DNA of 64,000 nucleotides, from contig DATKYQ010000097.1 in the NCBI GenBank assembly GCA_035528415.1, positions 1 through 64,000 on the forward strand, written 5' to 3'. Made by a program: the position numbers and the translations under genes. Below are positions 31,323 to 40,715 of this stretch, piece after piece. The stretch's first letter is position 1, and the number at the start of each line of letters is the position of its first letter. The notes under the pieces were generated by a model, which was not told the DNA's origin, searched no databases, and worked only from the letters and a program-made list of their open reading frames with translations. Source of the stretch: DATKYQ01 sp035528415 (GTDB taxonomy: Bacteria; Myxococcota; B64-G9).

Positions 31323-33719
31323 ACCATGCCGGTTTTTGCGGCGCTGTTATTTCTCTCGCAGCCGTCTGTGGCGGAGGCTTGGCCGTGTCCGCGGGCGGCC
31401 GGGCTTTCGATTCCACTGCCCAAGTCTGCGATCGTGAAAGCCTGCCTGGGTGATCTCGACGGCGACGGGCAGGACGAGGTCGTGGTGGCTGTTGTGCGGG
31501 CGACCGGGAAAGACGGGACCTTCCGGCCGCGACTCTTTGTATACTCGGTGCGCTCGGGAGTTCTCGAATCGAAGTTCTGCGGCACCGAAGGCAAGGGCAG
31601 GCTTGTCGACTTCGGCCTTGCGGATCTCGACCGGGACAAACACCTGGAGGTGTTGGCGCGAGAGCGCTCGGACGACGGGGAGGAGATGCGCGTCTACAGG
31701 TGGGAGGGGTACGGCCTGGTGGAAAACAAGAAGCTGGCATCGCGGGCGCCCGCGTACGAGTTGGAGCATGCGGTTGTTGAAAGGCCCGATTTTTCGAGCG
31801 AGGTGAAAATCCCGCCCTTGTTGAAGGAACTTTCTCTTTCCTTCGAGCGCGCGCCCGGCAAGATCCGCAGGGTTCGGCTGAAGAAGGATCTTTCCAACGC
31901 GGCCAACCGGCGCAAGTTCCGCTGGCTGCCGCGGCGCGCCCGCAGGAGCCTTGTGCGCGACGGTTTCGTGGTTCTGCGCCCGGGCGAACCGCCGCCGGAG
32001 TTCCATAGCCTGTATATCGAGAATCAGTATCTGGGACTGCCGTCCCTGGTGACCTCGGACGCCGCGCTGCACCTGACTCACCTTCTTTTCGATCACGCAG
32101 TTTCCGAAATCGAGCAGCAGGTGCTCGCACCGGCGCTCGCCCGGCTGGCGGTCTCACTGCGAACAAAAGCCGGCCTGCTGGCCGGCAAGCTGCCCAAAGA
32201 ATTGGCGCCCGCGCTCGACCGCTTGCTGCTGCGATTGCAGATCGCCTGCGCCCTTTTAGAGGGCGACACCTGGGGCCTGGGCGCCGAGCGGGCCGCCCGG
32301 GTGCGGGCGGAGGTCGAGCGGATATCCAAGGCGTCCGGCGGCGCCGAGAACCCGTTGGGCATCGACTACCCGGCCTACAAGGTGCGCGGGCACTACACCC
32401 AAAGCGAGGCGCTGCGGCGCTACTTTCTGGCATACCTGTTTCTCTCCCAGGCCGGGACCACGGATCCTCTGGAGATCGAGTTGCTTGCATTCCTGGTCTT
32501 CTCCGACAAGAGAAGCAGGCGGGCTCTTGCCTGGCTGGAAGCCTTCGGGTCCGCGCTCAGCGGGCCTCCCGCTAATCGCACGCCCCTTCTTTTACGAGAG
32601 CGGATGCGGGCCTTGTTCGGCGACAAGCCCGACTTTGCCGATCTGGGGGCGGAGGGTAAGAAGATCGAGTGGAACAAGGAGGATCCGCCGGTGACACTGA
32701 TCGCCCGCCGCTGGCCCGCGGACAACGCTTTGCTCACCCTGGGAGTGGACGCCGAGGAGAGGCCCTTTCCCGATCCGCTCGATTTGTTGGCCGCGCTGGG
32801 TTCCCGGCGCGCTCGGGAACTTCTGGAGCCGCAGGTCAAGAAGTGGCCCGAGTTGGACAAGCGTCTGGCCAGGGGTACACGCGAGGTGCGCGCGGGAAGC
32901 AGCGGCGACACGAAGTCCGTCGGCGGGCGCTGGCTGCTCGCCTTGCGCTGGCTGCTTTTAGATTACCCCAAAGGATATGCCTCTTTTCAGACGAGCCGAG
33001 CCTGGCCAGAGCGCATGCTGGTGTGCGCGGCCGCTTCCTGGGCGGAACTGAGACGGGACACCATTCTCTACGTTCAACCGCCGATCATGTGGGCCGAGGG
33101 CGGGGATGAGGAGTCATTGCCGCCGGCCCGGGCGGGCTACGTCGAGCCGGTTCCCGAGCTGTACAAAGAGCTTGCGGTAGTGCTTTCCAGCATGCGCGCA
33201 GCGCTTACGGCCTTTGGTGGAGAGGGCTTCGAGAAGGCCTACACACGAAGTCCCGCGCCCGTTCAGCTGCTCAGGGATGGAGAACAACTGCTCGACTTTC
33301 TGGCCCGGATGGCGCTCCGTGAGTTATCCGGGCGGGGCTTGAGCCGAGACGAGCATGAGCAGTTGAGCTATATAGGCAGCAGCTTCGAACACATTCTGGG
33401 CGGGCGCGGCAGGTTGAGACTGGATCCGGTTCCGGTGATTGCCGATGTCTACTACTTCGGTGATCCCGAAAGCGGAGAAAAGACGCCGTTACTGGTGGCC
33501 ACGGGGCCGGTGGATGTAATCATCGCGGCGGTTCCCCTGGGAAGGCGAGTAATTCTCGCCCGCGGGGCGGTGTCGTCGTTCTATCATTTCATTGGCACCC
33601 AGCCCGTGAGCGACGAGGAGTGGCGAAAGAGGCTCGATTCCGGCAAGGCGACCGAGCAGCCCCCGTGGGCGCGGCCGATCAAGGTTCGCGGGCGTCACGC
33701 AAGACGCGCGGGGCACTGA
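31308..33719 (+). CDS. Secreted DUF3160 protein with N-terminal FG-GAP-like repeat
   Basis: 803 residues; ATG with CGGAGG upstream inside the right repeat copy. The signal peptide MKRILTMPVFAALLFLSQPS is cut near AEA. Residues about 45-125 contain VKACLGDLDGDGQDEVVVAV and LVDFGLADLDRDKHLEVL, calcium-binding FG-GAP/VCBS-like blades. From about 225 the DUF3160 domain begins (FHSLYIENQYLGLPSLVTSDAALHLTHLLFD) and runs to the end (RLRLDPVPVIADVYYFGD, TGPVDVIIAAVP, GAVSSFYHF). DUF3160 proteins are large secreted helical proteins of unknown function, found mainly in anaerobic and deltaproteobacterial-like lineages. Convergent with the lipoprotein operon, 4 bp apart. Confidence 0.85.
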   Translation: MKRILTMPVFAALLFLSQPSVAEAWPCPRAAGLSIPLPKSAIVKACLGDLDGDGQDEVVVAVVRATGKDGTFRPRLFVYSVRSGVLESKFCGTEGKGRLVDFGLADLDRDKHLEVLARERSDDGEEMRVYRWEGYGLVENKKLASRAPAYELEHAVVERPDFSSEVKIPPLLKELSLSFERAPGKIRRVRLKKDLSNAANRRKFRWLPRRARRSLVRDGFVVLRPGEPPPEFHSLYIENQYLGLPSLVTSDAALHLTHLLFDHAVSEIEQQVLAPALARLAVSLRTKAGLLAGKLPKELAPALDRLLLRLQIACALLEGDTWGLGAERAARVRAEVERISKASGGAENPLGIDYPAYKVRGHYTQSEALRRYFLAYLFLSQAGTTDPLEIELLAFLVFSDKRSRRALAWLEAFGSALSGPPANRTPLLLRERMRALFGDKPDFADLGAEGKKIEWNKEDPPVTLIARRWPADNALLTLGVDAEERPFPDPLDLLAALGSRRARELLEPQVKKWPELDKRLARGTREVRAGSSGDTKSVGGRWLLALRWLLLDYPKGYASFQTSRAWPERMLVCAAASWAELRRDTILYVQPPIMWAEGGDEESLPPARAGYVEPVPELYKELAVVLSSMRAALTAFGGEGFEKAYTRSPAPVQLLRDGEQLLDFLARMALRELSGRGLSRDEHEQLSYIGSSFEHILGGRGRLRLDPVPVIADVYYFGDPESGEKTPLLVATGPVDVIIAAVPLGRRVILARGAVSSFYHFIGTQPVSDEEWRKRLDSGKATEQPPWARPIKVRGRHARRAGH

Positions 33720-33723
33720 ATAG

Positions 33724-36003
33724 TCAGGGTACGATGGCCACATCCAGGTCGAAGGAGTCACCGGCGCCCGAGCCCGAAGCGTCGCGGACCACTACGACCA
33801 TCATACCGTTATACGAGGCGACGTGTTCGAGCGCGGCCGGCTGGCCCGCGCTCGTTGCCGTCTGGGCGACTTGCAGACCCAACTCGGGATAGTCGGCCCG
33901 GGAATACCAGGTGGTCTGGTTGTGGAATCCAAATTCTAGCAGCCAGATCTCGGGCTGCAGATTGGCGCCGTTTGGTGTGACGGTCAGGCCGGCTTTTTCT
34001 CCGCTGGTTGCCGTGTAGCCGAAGAAGGCCAGACCGCTGTCGGTGTCCAGAGCCTGGCCGGCAGCGCCCACCGGGTTGCCCGTCGCGGGGGCGCCCATGG
34101 ATGTTAGATCCTGCAGGCGCAGGGTTGTGTCGTAGGTTGCCCCGCTGATGTCGCCAGCGGGGTCCGAGATCAGCTGGAGGAAATATCCGTCCGCGGGCAG
34201 GTAAGCCAGTGGCGGATCGAGAGCCGGCAGATCCTGCGTCAGGCTGTCGAGCGCGGGACCGATGATTTTCATGTCCGCGTTCAATATTTTCAGAAGCGGA
34301 TTGGTCCAGCCGGCACCATGGGTTGTCATGTCGGTTGTGACAACCATCTGCCCCGCGCTGCCGATAATATGAGTTATGCCGGAGTCGTCGCGGGTGTCTA
34401 CCGGCATGTCGATAATTCCGAGGCCGGTGGACGCCACTCCGCTTTCCAGCGCCTGCGTTTCCTGGTGCACGGCATCGAGAGTGTAAGACGGCACCGCTCC
34501 GCCGGTCCAGCCCTCAAGCCACAAGTAGATCCATGTGTCCTGAGTTGTGAACATCTCGCCCCAGCGGTTCCAGGTTGCCCCCGCCGAGGCCTCTGACAGG
34601 ACGTTCATCTGGTTGTCGTACAAAACCACCCGCAGGTTCTCGCTGGCGTCGGAGGGGACCGTGGCGTTGAAAAGAAAGTAATCCGCGCTTGCCAGATCCC
34701 ACTTCAGCACACGCTGTTCACCCGCGGCCAGAGCGCCGCCCGTGCAGCCGCCGGCAGTGCAGTCTTCTACGTTCTCACGCACGGCGCTGATGGCGAAGTC
34801 GTCCAGCGGCCCGATGCGCAACAGGAAATCCTGGATCACCAGGTAGTCTCCGTCCAACGGTGCGGCAAAGAGAATCCCGGCGTCGACGGCGGGATTGTTG
34901 GCGTAGTTTTCCATTATCGATCCATCGGGGCCAAGCAGCATTATCAAGGGGAAGGCATCCGAGGAACTGTCGGGCACCGGTTCGCCCGCGGACGTGATAC
35001 TAAGAACATCGGCCCTGGACAGATTCTTGAGGTTATAGAAGAAAAGGTGTCCGGGGCCGAAATTCCCGCTGTCGGACAGCGGCAGGTTGTCGATATCGGT
35101 AACGGTCGGCGCTCCCAGATTTTCCACGCTGAGGTAGTAGCTGAAATCGTCTCCGCCGACAGGGAAAGCGCCAGCTCCGAACAGTTCCCTGACCATGTTG
35201 TCGTAGTCGGAAACCAGGATAGTGTAGCTATCGGCCCGCGGCAAGTACACTTCACGTGCGCATTCGAGACCATTGGGATTGATTGAGTAGCGTGCGTACA
35301 GGGCGTAGCCCTGATCGTCCACCTCGGCAGACAGCACCATGAAGGCCGGCAGGGTGGCGCCTTCCGAGGTAGCCTTGATACGCAGGTAGGTGCCCGCAGG
35401 CGCCGTCACTGTAAAGGCGTCCCAATCCGCGTCGGCATATCCATCGCCGTTCAGATCGATCGGCACATCGACCACGCCGCCAAGAGAGACGCTTTCTCCC
35501 TCGGCCGGAAGGTCAAACTGGGCTGTGCCGGTCGGGTCGCTCGATTCCAATACGTCGGGTTCCGGAAGCTTCTCGGGCACGCACCGGCCGTCTTTGAAAA
35601 CTGTTCCCGGCCCGCAGGCCTCTTCGTTCGGCTCGCACTTGCCCGTGGCGGCATTGAAAGTCGTGCCGGCGTCGCAGGAGGGAACTTGCACACAGGCGGT
35701 TCCGTCCCAGTACTGGTCTTGCGGGCATGGCTCGCACTCGCCGCTTACGGGGTTGAAAGTTGTCCCCGCCGCGCACTCGGGAGTGGCCACGCACTGCTGG
35801 CCGTCCCAATACTGGTTGTTCTCGCAGGCGGGCACACACTGGTTGCCCTGAAGAACCGTGCCGTCGCCGCACTCGCCGATCTCGGGTATACAACTTCCAT
35901 TCTGCTCGACGGTCCCGGTACCGCAACTCGTTCCGCCGGAGCCGCAGGCAGAAAGACACAGGGAAAAGCAAGCGCACGTAAATATTGCCAAGAGCTTTTT
36001 CAT
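33724..36003 (-). CDS. Cys-rich surface lipoprotein (paralogue of the next gene upstream)
   Basis: 759 residues. The signal MKKLLAIFTCACFSLCLSACGS has the lipobox LSAC. Residues about 25-140 are tandem modules of the form CxxGTxxxxxxCVP and QYWDGQxC. Then comes the block shared with the neighbouring 903-residue paralogue (LGGVVDVPIDLNGDGYADAD, TAPAGTYLRIKATSEGATLPAF), followed by repeated beta-sandwich segments of about 100 residues resembling pre-peptidase C-terminal domains. It lacks the extra C-terminal PPC domain of its paralogue. Presumably exposed on the outer membrane; ligand unknown. ATG with GAGGAGG upstream, 16 bp after the paralogue, last gene of the six-gene minus operon. Confidence 0.8.
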   Translation of the reverse strand: MKKLLAIFTCACFSLCLSACGSGGTSCGTGTVEQNGSCIPEIGECGDGTVLQGNQCVPACENNQYWDGQQCVATPECAAGTTFNPVSGECEPCPQDQYWDGTACVQVPSCDAGTTFNAATGKCEPNEEACGPGTVFKDGRCVPEKLPEPDVLESSDPTGTAQFDLPAEGESVSLGGVVDVPIDLNGDGYADADWDAFTVTAPAGTYLRIKATSEGATLPAFMVLSAEVDDQGYALYARYSINPNGLECAREVYLPRADSYTILVSDYDNMVRELFGAGAFPVGGDDFSYYLSVENLGAPTVTDIDNLPLSDSGNFGPGHLFFYNLKNLSRADVLSITSAGEPVPDSSSDAFPLIMLLGPDGSIMENYANNPAVDAGILFAAPLDGDYLVIQDFLLRIGPLDDFAISAVRENVEDCTAGGCTGGALAAGEQRVLKWDLASADYFLFNATVPSDASENLRVVLYDNQMNVLSEASAGATWNRWGEMFTTQDTWIYLWLEGWTGGAVPSYTLDAVHQETQALESGVASTGLGIIDMPVDTRDDSGITHIIGSAGQMVVTTDMTTHGAGWTNPLLKILNADMKIIGPALDSLTQDLPALDPPLAYLPADGYFLQLISDPAGDISGATYDTTLRLQDLTSMGAPATGNPVGAAGQALDTDSGLAFFGYTATSGEKAGLTVTPNGANLQPEIWLLEFGFHNQTTWYSRADYPELGLQVAQTATSAGQPAALEHVASYNGMMVVVVRDASGSGAGDSFDLDVAIVP

Positions 36004-36019
36004 GGCTGCCTCCTCGGGA

Positions 36020-38731
36020 TCAATTGACCGCGATGTCGAGGGTGAACGATCCGCCCCCGCCGCAGGCGTCTACGCCGATGTAGTATGTACCGCCGGCCGG
36101 CACATCGTAATTGATGTGTTCCGGGCTGCTCTCATTCGAGCTGGCCACGGTGCTGCCTGCGACGTCGCTGCAGTCAGTGAACAGGTACAGAGACTCGTTG
36201 AAATCGGTGCCGTCCAGGGTGATGTCGACGTTGTCGCCGGCCAAAAGCGGCAGGCTGTAGAAAACATCGGGACCGGTGTCGAAAATGTAGCCGCTGCACA
36301 CACCCTCGGTCACCGTGTCGTTGGCGCTGCGGCTGTCTCCTGTGATGCTTGCACTGCCGCCCTGCAGGCTGATCGCCTCGGCGGTAGCGCAGCTGTCGTT
36401 GGCTGGCGCCGGCGGAATGCCGATCGAGATATCGAAGTAATCGAGCAATCCCGGCTGGCCGTCGGCGTCCTGTATGAGCACCAGGCTCATGCCGTCGTAG
36501 GGCGAGTTGTAGCCGACGGTGATATCATCTCCCGTGCCGGCGGCCGTCTCGATCTTGACCACACCCAGGCGCTGCGCTTGCGGATCCGGCAGCCACAGGT
36601 AGTTGACCCAGATCCAGTCAACCGCCCCGAAGTTGAACACCCACACTTCCGCCTGCATGGTGGAAAGCGAGCGCTGGTGTATCGTGATCTCGGTCCACTG
36701 GTTCTCGTGGCCGGTGAAGGTATAAAAGTCCATGCCGGAAAGCGACTGGTATTCGAGCCCGACAGGCTGAGCGATTGTGGGCTCACCAAGATCGGTAAGA
36801 TCGTATACGCGCAATCCAACGTCGTAGGTGTTGCCGCTGCAGTCCATCTGGGTATCATCCACGTAGTGCAGGTAGTGATCGTTGGTTCGCGCGTAGAAGA
36901 AAACCGGCGTGATGTTGGAGTAGGGGAAAAACAATGAACTTACATCCACCACCGGCCCGATGGGATCGGGCGCGTAATCCTCGTCGAGATCGGGGGAGAA
37001 ATCCAGCTTAGCGCTGAAGACTTGTTCACGCGCAGTGTCCCAGCCGCTCTGTGGCGTGAAGTTGCTGAAAACGACCAGCTTGCCCGCCTGGCCCGAGACA
37101 TGTTCTACGCCGGCAGGATAATAGGTGTAGGGAGGAAAGTCCTCGACCGTCAGGCCGCTGTAGTCGCCGTCGGGCTGGAGCAGGGCCGTATCGCGAATCG
37201 AATCCGTGACCGTGTAATCGGGCACCGGGAGGCCGTAGACCTCCCGCAGCCACAAGTAGACCCGCTGGCTGCTCTGCGCGTAGGTGCGGAAGTATCCATT
37301 GTACATGTAGTCAATGTACTGGTCGGCGCCCAGGGGGGCTCCGTCTTGGTCGAGGAAAGACGCTTTGAATACCAGGTAGTCGTCGGTCGGCGGCGGCAGG
37401 TAGACTCCGCTTGTCAACAACTGGCCGGCGTCCAGGTCCCAGGCGAGCAGTTGGCTGGTATCCGCGGGAACACTACCTTGGGAGCAATCGCTGGTGGTGC
37501 AGTTGTCCGCTTGCATGTCTTTAGCGTTGAACAGGTAGTCGCGGTTCGATCCCACTAGCAGTAGGTAGTCGAGAACCACCAGGAGATCGCCGCTCGACTG
37601 GGCTATATAGAGCACGTCCGCGGTCTCGTCGGTACGGTAGACCTCCTGGTTGACAACCAGAGTCCCCGTGGCGTCAAAAAGCATCAGCGCCTTGTAGATG
37701 TCGCTGGGCACGCCGGCTAGAGGCAGACCGGCGGAAGCCAGCGAGACGACATCGCCGCCTATCAGGCCGCTCATATTGTAGAAATGCAAGCGCCCGTCTG
37801 CGAGATCCCCCGAATCAGTCTGCGGCAGGCCGGCTATGTCCATGGGTGTCGGGGTGCCCATGTTCTCGACTGTCACGTAATAAGTAAAGTCGTCCCCGCC
37901 CACGACTATCGGTGAGTATCCGAAGGCATAGGCCATAACGTGGTAGTAGTCGGAGATCCAGATCACGTAGTTGCCGCCATAGGGCAGATAGAGTTCGCGA
38001 ACTGTTTCGAGGCCGTTGGGGTTGACAGCGTAGCGCAGGTAACTTTCCAGGTCGGGGTTCGTCGATCCCAGGAAGAACGCCGGCAGGGCCGCCCCGTAGG
38101 ATGTGGCGGTTATGCGCAGCCAGGTGCCGGCCGGGGCGTCAAAGGTGAAGCCGTCCCAGTCCGGATCGACGTAGCCGTCTCCGTTGATGTCTACGGGAGT
38201 ATCGACCACGCCGTCCAAGGAAATCGACTGGCCCACGGCCGGTATGTCGAATTCGGCCAGTTGGTCGGGATCGCCGGTCTGGTGTACGTCCGCGGCCGGC
38301 ATCTCATCTGGAACACAGACGCCGTTTTCCAGGCGGGTGCCCGGTGCGCAGACGCTGGAGTCGATCTCGCATTTGCCCGTCTGCGGATTGAAGCTGGTGC
38401 CCTGATCGCACCCGGGAACGTCGGCACAGGCCTGCCCGTCCCAGTACTCTCCGTTGCCGCAGGCCGGCACACACTGGTTCCCCTGCAGGACCGTGCCCGG
38501 CGCGCAGCTTGCCGCCGGCGCGCACTCGCTGCCGGTCCACACTTCGCCCGTTGAACACATGGGCACACAGGCGAGGCCTTCCTGCCGCGTCCCCGGCGCG
38601 CAGTCGACGATCACGGGCACGCACTTGCCCGCCTGCTCGACGGTTCCCTCGGCGCACTCCATGCCCGAATCCCCGCCGCATCCCGTGAAGGCCGGCAGGC
38701 CCATAAGAAAAAGAAGCGCAAACCTTTTCAT
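36020..38731 (-). CDS. Cys-rich surface lipoprotein with C-terminal PPC-like domain
   Basis: 903 residues from the ATG at 38729-38731 with GAGGAC upstream; the open frame extends 38 codons further, but only this start gives the signal MKRFALLFLMGLPAFTGC. The N-terminal 150 residues are Cys modules (CAEGTVEQAGKCVP, CAPGTVLQGNQCVPAC, YWDGQACADVPGC). The middle carries the same SLDGVVDTPVDINGDGYVDP block and beta domains as the 759-residue paralogue. The last 125 residues (NDSCATAEAI, TGPDVFYSLPLLAGDNVDIT, GGTYYIGVDACGGGGSFTLDI) are a classic PPC-like beta-sandwich found at the ends of secreted proteins. Tandem duplication of a lipoprotein gene within the envelope operon is evident. Function unknown. 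Confidence 0.82.
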   Translation of the reverse strand: MKRFALLFLMGLPAFTGCGGDSGMECAEGTVEQAGKCVPVIVDCAPGTRQEGLACVPMCSTGEVWTGSECAPAASCAPGTVLQGNQCVPACGNGEYWDGQACADVPGCDQGTSFNPQTGKCEIDSSVCAPGTRLENGVCVPDEMPAADVHQTGDPDQLAEFDIPAVGQSISLDGVVDTPVDINGDGYVDPDWDGFTFDAPAGTWLRITATSYGAALPAFFLGSTNPDLESYLRYAVNPNGLETVRELYLPYGGNYVIWISDYYHVMAYAFGYSPIVVGGDDFTYYVTVENMGTPTPMDIAGLPQTDSGDLADGRLHFYNMSGLIGGDVVSLASAGLPLAGVPSDIYKALMLFDATGTLVVNQEVYRTDETADVLYIAQSSGDLLVVLDYLLLVGSNRDYLFNAKDMQADNCTTSDCSQGSVPADTSQLLAWDLDAGQLLTSGVYLPPPTDDYLVFKASFLDQDGAPLGADQYIDYMYNGYFRTYAQSSQRVYLWLREVYGLPVPDYTVTDSIRDTALLQPDGDYSGLTVEDFPPYTYYPAGVEHVSGQAGKLVVFSNFTPQSGWDTAREQVFSAKLDFSPDLDEDYAPDPIGPVVDVSSLFFPYSNITPVFFYARTNDHYLHYVDDTQMDCSGNTYDVGLRVYDLTDLGEPTIAQPVGLEYQSLSGMDFYTFTGHENQWTEITIHQRSLSTMQAEVWVFNFGAVDWIWVNYLWLPDPQAQRLGVVKIETAAGTGDDITVGYNSPYDGMSLVLIQDADGQPGLLDYFDISIGIPPAPANDSCATAEAISLQGGSASITGDSRSANDTVTEGVCSGYIFDTGPDVFYSLPLLAGDNVDITLDGTDFNESLYLFTDCSDVAGSTVASSNESSPEHINYDVPAGGTYYIGVDACGGGGSFTLDIAVN

Positions 38732-38747
38732 CTTGTCCTCCTCGTGA

Positions 38748-39464
38748 TTAGAACACCAGCATACCCATGCCCAGCAAACCCAGCATTGCCAACACCACCC
38801 GCCGGTACAAGGCGGGCGACGCCCGCGCGGAAAAACGTATTCCAAAATACAGCCCCAAAATCAGCCCCGGCAAGGCCGCGGCGAAATGTCTGAATACCTG
38901 CATGTCGGTCAGCCCGCTTATCCCGTGTACCGCGACGGTCAGGACCGATGTCGAAAGGAAAAACAGCGAGAGGGTAGCCTTGATCTGGTCGGGCTCCCAG
39001 CGCGTCAGCGATGTGTAGACGATCACCGGAGGACCTCCGGCTCCCAGGGCCGTGCTTAGCAAGCCGCTGCCGAATCCGGCAAGCGGCGCCCAGGCGGCAT
39101 GCAGCCTGCGCGGGCGCACCCGGGCGAACAGCCCGAAGGCCGCGTAGGCCAGAAGCGCGATTCCCACGGCCGCCCGTAGGACGGCGGCCGGCAAGGTTCC
39201 CAGCAGCCAGGCGCCCAGGCCGATGCCCGGCAGGGCTCCCACCAACAGGGGGGCAAGCTTCCTGATGGCCAGCTTGGACCACAAGCGCAGCGACAGGCCG
39301 GCGGCGATCACCAACCCGGACAGCACTACCAGGGGCACTACGGTTTTCATCGGCAGGTAGATGGTCAATAGCGGAATGGCAAGCAATGCGCTTCCGAACC
39401 CGGTATAGCCCTGGGCGCCGGCGGCCAGCATAAAGATTAACCCGGTGAACGCATAAGCAGACAT
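38748..39464 (-). CDS. TauE/SafE (TSUP) family membrane transporter
   Basis: 238 residues with seven to eight hydrophobic helices. The two halves each carry the TSUP glycine-rich motif: GAQGYTGFGSALLAIPLL near residue 15 and GFGSGLLSTALGAGGPPVIVY near residue 130. The family exports or imports small anions such as sulfite, sulfoacetate or thiosulfate across the inner membrane. The substrate is not readable. The gene is in the middle of the envelope operon, 16 bp upstream of the 903-residue lipoprotein gene and 12 bp after the outer-membrane protein gene, so it probably serves the same process. Confidence 0.85.
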   Translation of the reverse strand: MSAYAFTGLIFMLAAGAQGYTGFGSALLAIPLLTIYLPMKTVVPLVVLSGLVIAAGLSLRLWSKLAIRKLAPLLVGALPGIGLGAWLLGTLPAAVLRAAVGIALLAYAAFGLFARVRPRRLHAAWAPLAGFGSGLLSTALGAGGPPVIVYTSLTRWEPDQIKATLSLFFLSTSVLTVAVHGISGLTDMQVFRHFAAALPGLILGLYFGIRFSARASPALYRRVVLAMLGLLGMGMLVF

Positions 39465-39476
39465 TTGTTATCGGCC

Positions 39477-40715
39477 TCACCATAGCTTTAAGGGCACGCG
39501 CAGACCCACGGACAAGTTTTCGGCCGAGCGGCAATTCTTGCCTGGAATCAGGTTGAGCGTGCGAAAACTGGCGTATATCTGGGCCGGCACGCCGAGGCGC
39601 AAAAGGCTTACGGTCAGGTTGAAATCCAGTATGTTCTTGTAACCCGGCCGCCAGAATTTCTCATGCTCCCAGTCCCAGAGTTCGAAGTCCGAGCGCCAAT
39701 CGCTCTGCTGCAGGTGAACGAAGGTGTAGCGGACCGAGACTGAAATAATGGGCGGCAGGGATTCGGCGGCCTCGGCGCTGCCATTGGTCAGCCAACTGGC
39801 CAGGGCCGGCCCGCGGTAAGGAACGCCGGTGATCTGCAAGGCCGCCCCGCTGAAGTCGCCCGGTTTGACCTGGTAGTGCTCTCCCACGTAGGGCCTCTGG
39901 TTCAGAAGCAAGGGGTGCTTCTCGCCAGTGGCCGAGGTGAGCGTACGGGTGAAGAAGGCCTCGTAAAACACGTCCAGGCCGATGGTCAGTCGCCCGTCCA
40001 GCGTGCCTGCGAAATCTTTATCTACGGACAGGTGGAAGGCCAGATCCCCCTGGGTGTGCAGGTCCCAGAGGGTTGTGCCGATCGACATGATCTCCTCGGG
40101 GTCGGCGTGTTTGCCGGTCGGGAGCATCCCGTAGACGGACAGGGCCGCGTGCAGGCCCAGTGCCCGGATCCCGGGCATGCGGTGGGTGAAGCGATAACGC
40201 AGGCCGATGACCATGTCGGACAAAGTGCCCAGGTTTCCGACCCAGGTAGTGGGCTTTGGCTGGCCCATGCTGGCAGCCCAATCCCAGAAATCCTGCTCGC
40301 TGTATACCCTGCCGATTTGGCGCTGGTAGTCGCCCGTCTCCCATGACAGGTTCGGCGTAACCCGGGTCTTGATAATCACGGGAATTCCGAGACCCAGCGA
40401 AAGCTCGTCCAGCAGGCCGTATTGCAACTGGCTTATGAGAATGTAGTAGTTGGCCATGGGACGTGCGTGAATCACGCCCTGCTTGCCGCCGCCGGGCTCG
40501 TAGCGCACAACCGGCTCGATCAGCGGGGCCTGGTTGCCCTGGTTGTCCCAGATACTGTCGATCCACGAGACGACGAAGGCCTCGTCCAGCATGAAGGTGT
40601 CTTGTGGCAGGGTTTCGGTGAACCCCGCGCGTGCGGGCGCCGCGGCCAACAGCATGACGAGCAGTGCCGGATAAAGCCCTGCCGGTACTCTCCCGCGGCG
40701 CTTGTGAATCGTCAC
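39477..40715 (-). CDS. Outer-membrane beta-barrel-like protein
   Basis: 412 residues from a GTG whose last two bases overlap the stop codon of the upstream gene (GTGA), so translation is coupled. The signal peptide AGLYPALLVMLLAAAPARA is cut after ARA. The mature protein alternates aromatic and polar residues in strands typical of porin-like barrels (QYGLLDELSLGLGIPVIIK, DMVIGLRYRFTHR, LTIGLDVFYEAFF) and ends with L-R-V-P-L-K-L-W, a C-terminal aromatic residue that suits BAM insertion. Its length and pattern resemble the generic transporter/OM barrels annotated as transporter proteins. It should give the operon an outer-membrane channel or receptor. Confidence 0.7.
   Translation of the reverse strand: MTIHKRRGRVPAGLYPALLVMLLAAAPARAGFTETLPQDTFMLDEAFVVSWIDSIWDNQGNQAPLIEPVVRYEPGGGKQGVIHARPMANYYILISQLQYGLLDELSLGLGIPVIIKTRVTPNLSWETGDYQRQIGRVYSEQDFWDWAASMGQPKPTTWVGNLGTLSDMVIGLRYRFTHRMPGIRALGLHAALSVYGMLPTGKHADPEEIMSIGTTLWDLHTQGDLAFHLSVDKDFAGTLDGRLTIGLDVFYEAFFTRTLTSATGEKHPLLLNQRPYVGEHYQVKPGDFSGAALQITGVPYRGPALASWLTNGSAEAAESLPPIISVSVRYTFVHLQQSDWRSDFELWDWEHEKFWRPGYKNILDFNLTVSLLRLGVPAQIYASFRTLNLIPGKNCRSAENLSVGLRVPLKLW

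Noticed and set aside
31258..32490. 410-codon minus-strand open frame
   Set aside because: Shadow of the DUF3160 gene, Arg/Pro/Ala-rich as usual for antisense frames of GC-rich genes.
35858..36937. 359-codon plus-strand open frame across the two lipoprotein genes
   Set aside because: It spans the intergenic region of two well-supported minus-strand genes and has no recognisable content.
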